64,000 nucleotides of DNA from Lithobates sylvaticus. Taxonomy: Eukaryota; Chordata; Amphibia; Anura; Ranidae. The translations under genes and the position numbers were made by a program. How positions within the stretch are numbered: position 1 is the first letter of the stretch; every line of letters begins with the position of its first letter. A model generated the notes under the pieces. It ran no database searches, was not told where the DNA came from, and worked only from the letters and a program-made list of their open reading frames with translations. The stretch lies in contig CM053026.1 in the NCBI GenBank assembly GCA_028564925.1, positions 593,570,161 to 593,634,160 of the forward strand, read 5' to 3'. Shown piece after piece: positions 1 to 10,167 of the stretch.

Positions 1-492
1 AATAAAACAAGGAAGTTTAATTGAGCTTTAATGAAACAAAACTTGATCCTGGTCAATACTTAGTAGATCCAACTTTGGCTGAAATTACAGCTGTAAGCCT
101 TTTGCATTAAGTTATACCAACTTTGCACACCTAAATCCAGAAAATGTTGCTCATTCTTCCCGGAAAAATTAATCTCTGTCAATTTGCATGCAAACATTTG
201 TTAAACAGCAGTTAGCCAAATCTTTGCACTGATACTCAAGATATGGGCCTGAATGGGCCATTCTAAGACCATACTCTTGGCTTTAAAGTCACTGCTATGC
301 ATATTTGGCTGTGGGTCTATGGTTACTTCCCTGCTGGAAGTTGAACCTTTATCCAAACTTACTGTGATCTGCTTATATTTGTAGTACTGCTCTAAGCAAA
401 AAATGAAGATGATGCTATATTGTCCCATTGGTGCTCAGGAATTGAGTGCCATCATGAAATATCATCATCCAGTAGAATATAGTATACTAGGA
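1..492. other. unassigned AT-rich sequence
   Basis: No repeat family, splice-flanked exon or RNA gene is recognised here. The one open frame on the minus strand (201-428) has no recognisable domain and is probably chance. Confidence 0.5.
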
Positions 493-709
493 AAAACCGT
501 CAATCTCCCAGTCCAGTCTATGTTGCCAACATGTGAAATGGTCTCAGCCTTACACCATTCCACAAGCTATGCCCTCTGACAAGTTTCGCCAACCTACCCG
601 GGCCTAGTCATAGAGGTGTGACCTCTATGACTAAGCCCTGTGGGTGGGGTGAAACATGTCAGAGGGCATAGCTTGTGGAATGCTGCAAGGCTAAAGGTCA
701 TCTAAAACC

Positions 710-1538
710 TTGGACAGAGGGGTGGCGGTGGACGTGGTATACTTGGATTTTGCAAAAGCGTTCGATACAGTTCCGCACACACGGCTCATGTGTAAGGTAA
801 AGTCTACAGGTTTGGAAATATCGGTTTGTAAATGGATAGAAAACTGGCTAAAAGACAGAATTCAGAGAGTAGTGGTTAATGATTCTTACTCTGAATGGTC
901 TAAGGTTATCAGTGGTGTACCCCAAGGTTCAGTGCTGGGACCCTTACTTTTTAATATCTTTATAAATGATATTGGGTCTGGGATCAAAAGTAATATTTTT
1001 GTCTTTGCAGATGACACCAAGCTATGCAGTGGAATAACGTCCTTACAGGATGTCTCCAATTTACAAGCCGACATCAATGCTCTGTCTAATTGGGCGACTG
1101 TGTGGCAGATGAGGTTTAATGTTGATAAATGTAAACTTATGCACTTGGGGGCTAAGAATGTGCATGCATCCTACATGCTAGGGGGAGTACAACTGGGGGG
1201 ATCCATAGTGGAGAAGGATCTGGGGGTTTTGGTAGATCATAAGCTCAATAATAGCATGCAATGCCAAGCTGCGGTTTCCAAAGCGAGCAAAGTCCTTTCT
1301 TGTATTAAGAGAGGTATGGACTCCAGAGAGAGAGATATCATTTTGCCCCTGTTCAAAATCATTAGTAAGACCTCATCTGGAATATGCAGTTCAGTTTTGG
1401 GCACCAGTTCTCAAAAAGGATATCGGGGAACTAAAGAAAGTGCAGAGAAGGGCAACCAAACTGATAAGAGGCATGGAGGAACTCAGCTGTGAGGAAAGAT
1501 TAGAGGAACTGAATTTATTCACTCTTGATAAGAGGAGA
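710..1538 (+). pseudogene. CR1 reverse transcriptase remnant
   Basis: This stretch encodes the palm and thumb of a CR1-type reverse transcriptase, the enzyme that copies the LINE RNA at a nicked target. Visible motifs are VYLDFAKAFDTVPH (catalytic Asp, near 735-776), [17 protein letters not shown] (near 910-960) and FVFADDTKL (the catalytic FADD, near 1001-1027). [11 protein letters not shown] and [11 protein letters not shown] follow. The frame shifts once near 1355-1370, after ILPLFK. The downstream frame then reads [14 protein letters not shown] and [16 protein letters not shown], both typical of CR1. The coding sequence then breaks at the TTAA insertion, and no endonuclease domain is present. 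It is non-functional as it stands. Confidence 0.92.
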
Positions 1539-1542
1539 TTAA

Positions 1543-2545
1543 CCACTTGCCGACCGGCGCACGACGATATACGTCGACAGAATGGCACGTACAGGCAGGA
1601 GGGCGTATATATACGTCCCTCCTTTAGCCTGTCCGTGCCATCGGGAGCGCGCCGGGAGCGGCGCGCTCCCGCGCCGGTCGGGACCCCCGTGAGTCCGGCC
1701 GCGGTCCCCGCGGACTCGATCGCCCCGGGGACTCCCGCGATCGTCTCACGGAGCGGCTAAACTGGGAGATGCCGAGATAAACAGCATCTCCCCGTTCTGC
1801 CTAGCAACTAGTGACGCCGATCTCTGCTCCCTGTGATTGGAGCAGAGATCAGCATTCACTAGCTGACAGCCACGCCCCCCCACAGTAAAAAAAAAACACC
1901 CCTAGGCCTACTTAACCCCTACACTGCCATCTTGTGGTTAACTCCTAAACTGCCAGTGTCATTTATACAGAAATCAATGCATTTAAATGCATTAATTGCT
2001 GTAAAAATGACAATGGTCCCAAAAATGTGTCAAAAATGTCCGATGTGTCCGCCATAATGTCGCAGTCACAAAAAAAAAAAATCGCAGATCTCCGCCATTA
2101 ATAATAAAAAAAAAATTATTAATAAAAATGCTATAAAACTATCCCCTATCTTGTAAACGCTATAACTTCTGCGCAAACCGATCAATAATCGCTTATTGCG
2201 ATTTTTTTTACCAAAAACATGTAGAAGAATACGTATCGGCCTAAACTGAGGAAAAAAAATGTTTTTTTATATATTTTTGGGGGATATTTATTATAGCAAA
2301 AAATAAAAAATAATGCATTTTTTTCAAAATTGTCGCTCTATTTTTGTTTATAGCGCAAAAAATAAAAACCGCAGGGGCGATCAAATACCACCAAAAGAAA
2401 GCTCTATTTGTGGGAAAAAAAGGACGTCAATTTTGTTTGGGAGCCACGTCGCACGACCGCGCAATTGTCAGTTAAAGCGACGCAGTGCCGAATCGCAAAA
2501 AGGGGCCTGGTCCTTTGGCTGCAAATTGGTCCGGTCTGAAAGTGG
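1543..2545 (+). mobile_element. A-family TTAA element, copy 1
   Basis: A non-coding DNA element with short inverted ends (CCACTT and AAGTGG-like) flanked by TTAA at 1539-1542 and 2546-2549. The surrounding CR1 reading frame rejoins across a single TTAA, which shows that TTAA is the target duplication. TTAA targeting is known for piggyBac and for T2/Kolobok transposons. With no transposase inside, this is a non-autonomous element of one of those groups. The left part is GC-rich. The right part is A/T-rich and carries a block (about 2445-2520) shared by all A copies in the window. Confidence 0.85.
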
Positions 2546-2711
2546 TTAAGGGGGGATATGATCAACATGTACAAATATATAAGGGGTCCATATAGTGAAC
2601 TTGGTGTTGAGTTATTCACTTTACAGTCAACAAAGAGGAAAAGGGGGCACTCTTTACGTCTAGAGGAAAAGAGATTTCATCTCCAAATACGGAAAGGTTT
2701 CTTCACAGTAA

Positions 2712-3122
2712 GGCCCCTTTCACACTAGGGCGTTTTTCAGGCGGTACAGCGCTAAAAATAGCGCCTGTATACCGCCTGAAAAAATCCGGCCCCATTCACT
2801 CCAGTGTGAAAGCCGGCGGGCTTTCACACTGGAGCGGTGCGCTAGCAGGACGGTAAAAAAAGCCCTGCTAGCAGCATCTTTGGAGCGGTATAGGAGCGGT
2901 GTATTCACCGCTCCTTCCCATTGATTTGAATGGGACACCGCGGTAATACCGTGGCAATACTGCCGCAAAGCGCCGCTACGCTTTAACCCTTTTTCGGCCG
3001 CTCGCGGGGGTAAAACCGCACCGCGAGCGGTCGAATACCACTGCTAAAACAACGGTAAAGCAGTGCTAAATATAGCGCTGCTTTACCGTCACCGCGGCTC
3101 CCGCCCCAGTGTGAAAGGGGCC
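2712..3122. mobile_element. H-family MITE (Harbinger-like), copy 1
   Basis: Perfect 14-bp terminal inverted repeats GGCCCCTTTCACAC / GTGTGAAAGGGGCC are flanked by TAA at 2709-2711 and 3123-3125. The CR1 frame continues across one TAA, so a 3-bp duplication is shown directly. A TWA target is characteristic of PIF/Harbinger transposons. There is no coding capacity. Confidence 0.85.
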
Positions 3123-3510
3123 TAAGAGCTGTGAAAATGTGGAATAGACTCCCTGCAGAGGTGGTTCTGGCCAGCTCAGTAGATTGCTTTAAGAAAGGCC
3201 TGGATTATTTCCTAAATGTACATAATATAAACGGGGTACTAACATTTATAGGGCAAGTTGATCCGAGGAAAATCCGATTGCCTCTCTGGGGATCAGGAAG
3301 GAATTTTTTCCCCTGCTTTAGCAAATTGGATCATGCTCTGCTGGGGTTTTTCGCCTCCCCCTGGATCAACTGTGGGTATAGAATTGGGTATATGGGATTG
3401 TATGATTTTTGTGGCTGAACTGGATGGACTTGTGTCTTTTCAACCTGACTAACTATGCAACCATCTCACACATGTTAACAACATAGATTGGACTGGGAGA
3501 TTCGCAATCT

Positions 3511-3938
3511 ATCCCAATTTAAGTCTCCTACAGACTAAAAAAAGATGTCCCTTTTCGATTACTCTTCATTCAATGCCATCTTGTATTCCTCCCTTAAACT
3601 GGACCAGTTTTATTTTTTTTTGCCATGTGAACGCTTTTCTCAGGGTGATAAGCAGTGTTGACTTTCTGCATCATCTAGAATTTTGAAGTTCTTGAATTGT
3701 GGTTGGCCCCATGGATATGTATATATAACTAAAAGCATGTACATACCAAAAATTACACCCCAAAATATAGTCTCCTACTCCTCCCGAGTATGGCGATACC
3801 ACATGTGGGAGACTTTAATACAGCCTGGCAACATACAGAGGCCCAACATGCAGGGAGCAGACAGTCAGGTGTTCTAGGGGTATACATTTCAAATCTAATT
3901 TGACTTCCTATTACAATTGTGTGAGGCACTGTAGTGAC
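3511..3938. other. unassigned sequence
   Basis: No gene or clear repeat family is recognised between the foldback element and the minisatellite. Confidence 0.4.
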
Positions 3939-4327
3939 ATGGATGTGGCATGGATGAGCATGAATGGGCATGGATGAGCCGTGGATTGGGATGGCTGAGC
4001 ATGGTTGAGCCATAAACGTGGATGGCTGAGCATGAATGAGCACGGATGGGTACGGCTGAGTATGGATGGGGGTGGATGGATGAGTATTTCTGAGTATGGA
4101 TGGCTGAGCATGGATGGATGAGTATTGCTGAGTACGGATGGCTGAGCATGGATGGATGGATGAGTATTGCTGAGTATAGAAGGCTGAGCATGGATGGATG
4201 AGTATGGCTGAGCATGAATGGATGAGTATTGCTGAGTATGGATGGCTGAGCATGGATGGCTGAGCATGGATGGCTGGATGAGTATGACAGAGGGATGGTT
4301 GAGCATGGATGGCTGAATGAGGCTGCA
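3939..4327. repeat. GGATGGCTGAGCAT minisatellite
   Basis: A tandem array of a degenerate unit of about 38-42 bp built from the submotifs GGATGGCTGAGCATGGATG and GATGAGTATTGCTGAGTA. Because the unit lacks stops on the minus strand, all three minus frames stay open through it and give low-complexity Ser/His/Ile/Pro-rich translations. These are artefacts. A related motif (GGCTGGGTATTACCGAGTAT) recurs at 63795-64000. Confidence 0.9.
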
Positions 4328-4600
4328 ATGGGCACAGATCAGCGCTGTGGGCACTACAGATCCAGCCCACATCGCTGCTGCACCCGATCTCTCCCCTCTC
4401 CACTCACACCGATGAGTACAGAGAGGGGAGAGATGAACCGGACATGAAGCCGGTTTGTTTACAAGTGATAGCTCTGTCATTTGACGGAGCAATCACATGG
4501 TAAACAGCCGCTGTCAGCGCCCATTTACATGCGCCAAATCCAGGTCACGGATACTCCCGTGTGTGCGCCCCAGGGGGCGCGCAGGAGCGCGATTCTGGGA
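4328..4600. mobile_element. GC-rich repeat fragment next to the minisatellite
   Basis: It contains short inverted segments (for example CTCTCCCCTCTC near 4388 against GAGAGGGGAGAG near 4420) and a GTGATAGCTCTGTCA / TGACGGAGCAATCAC pair. The style resembles the GC-rich ends of the A-type relatives at 36460-37000 and 56236-56770. The minisatellite and this block probably belong to one non-autonomous element, but its ends were not found. Confidence 0.45.
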
Positions 4601-5624
4601 GGACAATACATTTATAGGTGTAAAAGCATTACATAAGTGATTTTTTGTTTTAGCTTTACAGTAGTTGTAGGACACAATAAAATAATAACAATAATCATCA
4701 TAATAAAGGAAATGTTATTTCTTACTCCATCTCCCAATGTTTCAGAAGTAAACTACATGGAGTTTATGTACAGTATGCAATCTATTATTTCTCTATTAAT
4801 CCTAAACTGCTCCCAGGATTAAAATGCAGGCACCTACCAGTGCTGTTCACATTAGATGACTTAGTCCCCAGGAGCCCTGAATCCTGAGGTGCTCTTACAT
4901 GTAAATGACAGCTCCTAGTAATATGGTGAAAGCAGGCCTCACCTCCTGCATCTCACTACTGGCCAGTAAAGCTGTCCAATACAGTAATTAGATATTATGA
5001 AAGTACCATCTAGCAATCTACCTTGCTAGCATGCCGACTAGTTTTACTTCTATTCAAGAGAGCATTTTGCTGGCACAAGACTCATACATCACACCACTGA
5101 CTAGATTAAAAGAAACAAAAGCTGTGGTCCAGAACAAAGACAGATGAACTGATCTGCAGAGATTTCAGTGGAAAGCTACAATGGTATTATTACGCAGACG
5201 CCACATGTGTTTGTTGCTACCAAACAAACCACATACAACACCACACAATACTGCAACACCTCCCATAAGAATCAGAGCAGTTGCCTACATATAGCAACAC
5301 ACTTTCTATATCAATAAATCCTGTGAACCAGCATGCACTTGGCAGATCTAACATTCAGGCACAAATGTCAAATATTTACATCCTATTGTTTTCATTGTAC
5401 TTAGGCAAAACACTGCGTTTTTATTGTTTTTAAAAAGTCCTGCATTCAGCATCTTTGGTGCGCTTTTCAATAATGCATCTTCCATTTTAATTTAATGGGG
5501 CAGAATCAAAAAGTTTTTGGTGTGTTTGAGTCACATGTCCAAGATTCACAGGTGCATACTGGGAGTCAGGCATCCAGAAAACGCACTAAAAAACGCAAAC
5601 AAACACACCGCTGTGAAAGAAGCC
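4601..5624. other. unassigned sequence with a MITE end
   Basis: Mostly unrecognised AT-rich DNA. The part 5450-5624 looks like the degenerate end of a short DNA element (AAACGC-rich, ending GTGAAAGAAGCC before the TTAA at 5625). No exon-like segment was seen. Confidence 0.4.
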
Positions 5625-5656
5625 TTAAAGAGATTGTAAATCCTTACATATACCCA

Positions 5657-6451
5657 TTTTTCCTATATCCTCTGCACTCTTCCTTTCCTCCTGAGCAGCT
5701 ATGCCCCTTCCATTCACTATTTCCACACTTCATTTGTATCCACTTTTTATCTTGGTATTGGGCTCCATATACTGTTCAATATTTTTCATACACCTTCATA
5801 TATTCATAGTCTACCTGATTTATTCACTTTTATAGCATTGGAGCTCAAATGGTTTCCTTTTTGACCACTCGTTTCTTTTTCTCTGGGGATCGTGATGTGC
5901 GTCCGGCTTTCCTGCGGGCCCCTTCCTCCGCTCCCGGGATGAACATTTCTAGCAGCCACCAGTTTTCATATTCACATGGTCTAGACTTAACTGACATGTA
6001 AGTAAGAGGGATGAGTTCATTTCTCCCCTCCTTTACACATATAGTCTCCCTTGTGTTTGGCTGTAACTTTGGACTATATTGTTTTTTTATGCTTTTTTTT
6101 TTTTTTACAGACATTGGTGCACTCGCCCCTGATGTGGTAGGAACCACGAAACGTGCCTCAGGTCAATTTTGATGCCCCATTTTCTTTTTAGATGGTTTTC
6201 TTTCATCTAATCCCAAGCTACCCCACTATGTTGCTTTTCAAGCGATTATTATGGACAATTGTCCGATACCTCAATATGCCATCTCCAAGTTGCTATGATT
6301 GTTTTTATAAATATCTGGTCAATTATATGTGGATTGTTATGCTTATTTACTATGCATGTACTCATATTGCTATGTCATGTTTTTTAATGAATAAAACATG
6401 TCTTCTTACATTGCTTTTAGCTATGCCATTTAAGTCCCAACCCTTCTTTTT
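5657..6451 (+). mobile_element. retroelement 3' fragment (Penelope-like?) with 14-bp direct repeats
   Basis: The insert is bounded by exact 14-bp copies of CTTACATATACCCA at 5643-5656 and 6452-6465, as expected for a retroelement target duplication. It contains no recognisable open protein domain. A hammerhead-like core lies at 6129-6152 and an ATAAAA signal near 6391. Hammerhead motifs of this form are known from Penelope-like elements of animals, so that is the favoured class. A non-autonomous relative is equally possible. Confidence 0.5.
6129..6152 (+). ncRNA. hammerhead-like ribozyme relic 1
   Basis: It reads CTGATG, then a hairpin (GTGGT / ACCAC around AGGA), then GAAAC. Those are the conserved core blocks of a hammerhead ribozyme. 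The spacing is one base short of the canonical core, so this copy is probably inactive. Flanking GCAC (about 6119-6122) and GTGC (6153-6156) could form part of another stem. Confidence 0.4.
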
Positions 6452-6842
6452 CTTACATATACCCACGGATGTGACAAGGCTCAGGTGATGCACAGAAAAT
6501 TAAACATAAGTTGTACCCGTTTATCTGCAGTCTTCTCTACATCCATTCAATCCATGCAGAATTTATAAAGCTTGTCTGTGCGTTCAGAAAAAAAAAAAGG
6601 GGACAGAGCTGAAATGACACACTGCAGAGCTCAGTCAGGAGAGCTCTGAGAGCTGGTTGGAGGGAAGAGGCAGCCCCCCTCACACAGAACAAAGGAAAAG
6701 ATATGAGGCTGTCAATCACAGGCTGTGAGCTGAAAGTCTCTCCCCTTTTTTTGTCACCTTTTTATTCCTAATATCAGGAAAATGTGTCACAAGTGATTCA
6801 CGCTGATAGCAGCAAATTAATCAGCAGACACATGCGACACTA

Positions 6843-7956
6843 AGTCTCCATTCACACCTGAGCGTATCGATTTACTGGCGTTTAAGATTTTTTTTGCAGC
6901 TTTTTACAAGCTTTATTAAAGTGTTTTAGAAGTGTATTACAAGCGTTTTACAGCATCAGGTGTTTTTGTTTAGCAAATAGAAAGCACTAGGGGGAGGAGA
7001 GGGAGAGGAATTTAGGGGCTGAGAGCTGCTATTTGAGCATTTTGAGTGTTTTTTTTACAAGCGTCTACTAGGCTTCGTTCACATCTAGGCATTGCCATTT
7101 TACATGCGTTTTTGCAGCATATTTGTACAGGTGTTTTGACGTTCAAAAGGTCACCAATGTAAAAGCAGTAAAACACCTGGAATCTACCAAAAAAGAATGT
7201 CTTTTTTTGAGAGACGGGTGTTTTGCTTTAGGCGAAAGAACGCTCAGATGTGAACAGGGGCCATTGAAATGAAAGGGATTTGTCTTGTTTGGTGTTTTTA
7301 GAGCTGAGGCTAAGGCCCCTTTCACACTGGGGCGGGATCGGCGGCGACGGTAAAGCAGCGCTATATTTAGCGCTGCTTTACCGTCGTTTTAGCCACGGTA
7401 TTCGGCCGCTATCTGTGCGGTTTTAACCCCCGCTAGCGGCCGAAAAAGGGTTAAAATCCCCCGCAAAGTACAGCCGTAGAGGTATTGCCATCGTATTACC
7501 ACGGTGTCCCATTGAATTCAATGGGTAGGAGCGGTATAGGAGCGGTGAATACACCGCTCCTATACCGCTCTAAAGATCCTGCTAGCGCACCGCTCCAGTG
7601 TGAAAACCCGCCGGCTTTCACACTGGAGTGAATGGGGCCGGATTTTTTCAGGAGCTGAACAGGTGCTATTTTTAGCGATGTACCGCCTGAAAAACGCCCC
7701 AGTGTGAAAGGGGCCTAAGAGCAGAAAAACAACCAAAAAAGCCTAGATGTGAATGGAGCCTTAAAGTCTATGGAGCCAAAAACACGTGTAATCTGCCAAA
7801 AAGAAGCTCATGTACTTTTTTGAGCTTCAGGCGACAGAGCGCTTATATGTGAACAGGGGCCAGTGAAATGAATGGGATTTTGCTTGTTGGGCATTTTGAA
7901 GCTTCAGAGCTGAGAATTTTACATGCTGAAAACACCCAGGTGTGAACAGGGCTTTA
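6843..7956. mobile_element. nested CCATTCACACC / GTGTGAA MITEs
   Basis: Outer ends CTCCATTCACACCTGAGCG (from 6847) and CCAGGTGTGAACAGGGC (to 7953) enclose a second element. The inner element has ends GGCTTCGTTCACATCTAGGC (about 7074) and GCCTAGATGTGAATGGAGCC (about 7743-7762). The inner one in turn holds the H copy at 7314-7715. The ends resemble the H family in sequence style, and the inner copy has TA-containing triplets at both sides. They are probably Harbinger-like non-autonomous elements. No protein is encoded. Confidence 0.6.
7314..7715. mobile_element. H-family MITE, copy 2
   Basis: Intact GGCCCCTTTCACAC ends are flanked by TAA at 7311-7313 and 7716-7718. It is similar throughout to the copy at 2712-3122 but in the opposite orientation. 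It sits inside another MITE. Confidence 0.85.
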
Positions 7957-7974
7957 GTGCACCCCATATTGATG

Positions 7975-9097
7975 GGGACAATGGCCTCTTCCCCACAACC
8001 TTGGGCGTCGGGGTCTGCGGGCAGGGGGCTTATCGGAATCTGGAAGCCCCCTTTAACAAGGGGGCCCCCAAATCCCGGCCCCCTCCCTATGTGAATGAGT
8101 GAGTAAGGGGTACATTGTATCCCTACCCATTCACCAAAAAAGTGTCAAAAATAAATAAAAAAAAACAGTACACAGATTTATGACAAAGCCATTTATTAAA
8201 AATGAAGAATGTCCCGTCGTAGCTCCATCACGTCTTCTCCCTCTGGTGAGGTCTTCTCCCTCCACTGCTGATGTCTTCTTCCTCTGGTTTTTCTGCCAGT
8301 TCTTCTCCCGATGCTCCCGGTGTTGTGTCGTCTCCCGACGTCAGCCATTTCTTATATAGACATGGGACGTGGCCATCCGGTGATGTCATCCAGAAACCCC
8401 CCTTATGATGTCATCCCCCCATTATGCTCCGGGCGGTGACGTCATACGGGGTGGGGTCTCTGGGTTGCCACATGTCTATATAAGAAATGGCAGACAGTGG
8501 GAGCTAGTGTCGGGAGAAGAACCGGAGGAAGAAGACATCAGCAGTGGAGGGAGAAGAGACCTTGGTGCTACAAACGGGGGGACCTTGTCAAAAACCTGTG
8601 TACGGTTTTTACTTATTTTTGACACTTTTTTGTGAATTTGTGTGGTTACAAATGTACCGCATACTCATTCACATAGGGAGGGGATCCGGGATCCAGACTC
8701 CAATAAGCCCCCCGTAACCACCGCCCAGGCTTGTCGGGAAGAGGTCCTTGTCCCCAAAGCACCCACCCCCCATGTGGATGGCATGTGGCCTGGTATGGTC
8801 TAGGAGGGGGGGGTGCTCGCTGCCCCCCCCCCCCATTTTTCCTGAACTGCCAGGCTGCATGCTTGGATAAGGACCTGGTATGGATTTAAGAGGGGGGGGG
8901 GCATGTGTTTTTTTTTCTTTGGCGTGGGCGGTTCCCCTTAAAATCCATACCAGATCTGAAGGGTTTGGTATGGTAGTATGGTCTTGGTGGGGGGGGGGGG
9001 GGGCTACACGCCATTTTTAGTCGGACATGAAGTTGTAGGACAAAGTTGGATCGGAAGTTGTCCGACTTCCATGTTGGCGCAGTGTGAATCCGGCCCT
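7975..9097. mobile_element. large foldback element
   Basis: Long imperfect inverted arms run from about 7975 to about 8760, with a turn near 8420. For example, CCATTTCTTATATAGACATG (8346-8365) is the exact reverse complement of a segment at about 8470-8489. CCACTGCTGATGTCTTCTTC (about 8259) pairs with a segment near 8525-8548. GTGTCAAAAATAA near 8142 pairs with TTATTTTTGACAC near 8612. The right flank to 9097 holds G- and C-runs and a TATGGTATGG-rich block. No protein is encoded. The family is unassigned. Confidence 0.7.
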
Positions 9098-9433
9098 AAG
9101 GAGATTCACTCTCTCCATTTGTCTTGTTTACCATTATCATTGAAAGTGAAAGTAAAAGAGAAAAAAATATTCCTTTTGTGGGGACAACACAAAACTTAGA
9201 TGGAAATCTTCTAATTGGGACACTAGTTCTGATGACCTCGGGGTCCCCAGAAAATTCCCTTAATTTGCATGGATTTCCTTTTACTTCCTGCTTGGCTATG
9301 GGACAGGAAGTGAAGGGAAATCTCCACAATGGGACACAGGATGGCAAAAAAAAAAAAAAAAAAAAAAATCAGACAGGTGTTATAACCCTTCCTTGCTCTG
9401 TCCAAAATGCAAAAACGTTTTGCCTAGAGTTCT
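9098..9433 (+). mobile_element. Y-family repeat, copy 1
   Basis: It shares with 10985-11340, 28142-28525 (opposite strand) and 34495-34715 (opposite strand) the blocks TTGTCTTGTTTACCATTAT, GGGACACTAGTTCTGATGAC and GGGACAGGAAGTGAAGGGAA. Its right end reads GTTTTGCCTAGAGTTCTACT, matching in reverse the AAGTAGAACTATAGGCAAAA end seen in other copies. No coding frame was found. Confidence 0.7.
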
Positions 9434-9671
9434 ACTTTAATCCAACATTAAGGAGGTCTTATATACCTCCACTTAACCCATTACCAATATGGCAGCATTT
9501 CTTCATGAATTTGTGTCAGTGTCGATAGACAGTAAAATTGTCACAAATTAGAACCATGTGAATCTGATGCACGTCTCAGTACCAACAATGAAAATGGCGC
9601 ATGGATTTCATGAACTTGGTGCAAGGCTTCTGGCTACATCCATACCGCCAGAAATGTGTTGAAAAGGCCTT

Positions 9672-9938
9672 AAAGATGAGTCACTATACTTACCTTTCTG
9701 GTAGCTGGTTTGTTAAAATGCTGCTTTTTTACTGCTCAACAGCCGCCGCAGGTATTCCACTGGTCGGATGGTTTGAATACTTGTTTCCGCCACTGCCCCC
9801 AAAATCACAGTGTGGAAGCAGATATTCTACCCACCTGAATATAGTATGTGGAATACATGCAGCAGTCAGCGAGTAATGAAGAGGTCGCATTTCGGCAAAC
9901 CGGATGCCAGAAAAGTATAGCGAGTCTTCTTTTAGCAT
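9672..9938. mobile_element. palindromic MITE
   Basis: GAGTCACTATACTTACCTTT near 9677 is matched in reverse by AAAAGTATAGCGAGTC near 9911-9927. Inner segments around 9752 (GTATTCCAC) and 9849 (GTGGAATAC) also pair. The open frames on both strands (9601-9876 plus, 9729-9980 minus) arise from this symmetry and are not genes. Confidence 0.6.
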
Positions 9939-10011
9939 GTATGCAATTCTATAGAAGTGACCCTTTGCTGACAGGATCACGTTGACATTTCATTACAGGG
10001 TTACCTTAAAG

Positions 10012-10159
10012 CAGGGGTCTTCAAACTATGGCCCTCCAGTTGTTCAGGAACTACAATTCCCATCATGCCTTGTCATGTCTGTGAATGTCAGAGTTTTACA
10101 ATGCCTCATGGGATGTGTAGTTCCACAACAGCTGGAGGGCCGTAGTTTGAAGATCCCTG
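10012..10159. mobile_element. hAT-type MITE with 8-bp duplication
   Basis: A short palindromic element whose ends read CAGGGGTCTTCAAACT and AGTTTGAAGATCCCTG. It is flanked by identical 8-bp copies of CCTTAAAG at 10004-10011 and 10160-10167. An 8-bp duplication with CAGGG-type ends is diagnostic of the hAT superfamily. There is no transposase. Confidence 0.85.
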
Positions 10160-10167
10160 CCTTAAAG

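Larger units (their letters stand above)
700..3462 (+). mobile_element. CR1 LINE, 5' truncated, with two nested DNA elements
   Basis: A non-LTR retrotransposon remnant of the CR1 clade, starting inside the reverse transcriptase domain and running through the C-terminal domain to the 3' tail. The coding trace is visible in three blocks: 710-1538, 2550-2708 (continuing RGDMINMYKYIRG-like sequence) and 3126-3215 (KMWNRLPAEVV, the conserved CR1 C-terminal motif). The last 240 bases are the 3' UTR, ending near 3462 in ACTAACTATGCAA. The blocks are separated by a TTAA element and a TAA element. Both gaps close cleanly when one target copy is removed, so this is a single LINE copy that was hit later. 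Confidence 0.92.
493..3510. mobile_element. foldback MITE split by a CR1 insertion
   Basis: The segment 493-698 is an imperfect palindrome. The arm around 556-580 is the reverse complement of 658-682, and a smaller hairpin sits at 608-630. The outer part of the left arm (about 497-546) reappears in reverse complement at about 3461-3505, on the far side of the CR1 LINE. The simplest reading is one palindromic element of about 250 bp into which the LINE inserted near the end of its right arm. No protein is encoded. The superfamily is not known because its own target duplication was not resolved. Confidence 0.7.
5629..6760. mobile_element. TTAA-ended element interrupted by a retroelement
   Basis: It begins after TTAA (5625-5628) with AGAGATTGTAAATCC, resembling T2/Kolobok-type ends (TTAAAG). 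The sequence CTTACATATACCCA near its start is repeated 795 bp later, so the original element continues at 6452. The right end was not identified. The right boundary given is approximate. Confidence 0.45.

Noticed and set aside
3753-4492. Overlapping minus-strand open frames up to 216 codons, rich in Ser/His/Ile/Pro
   Set aside because: All three frames are open at once because the underlying minisatellite unit lacks stops; no protein would use all three.
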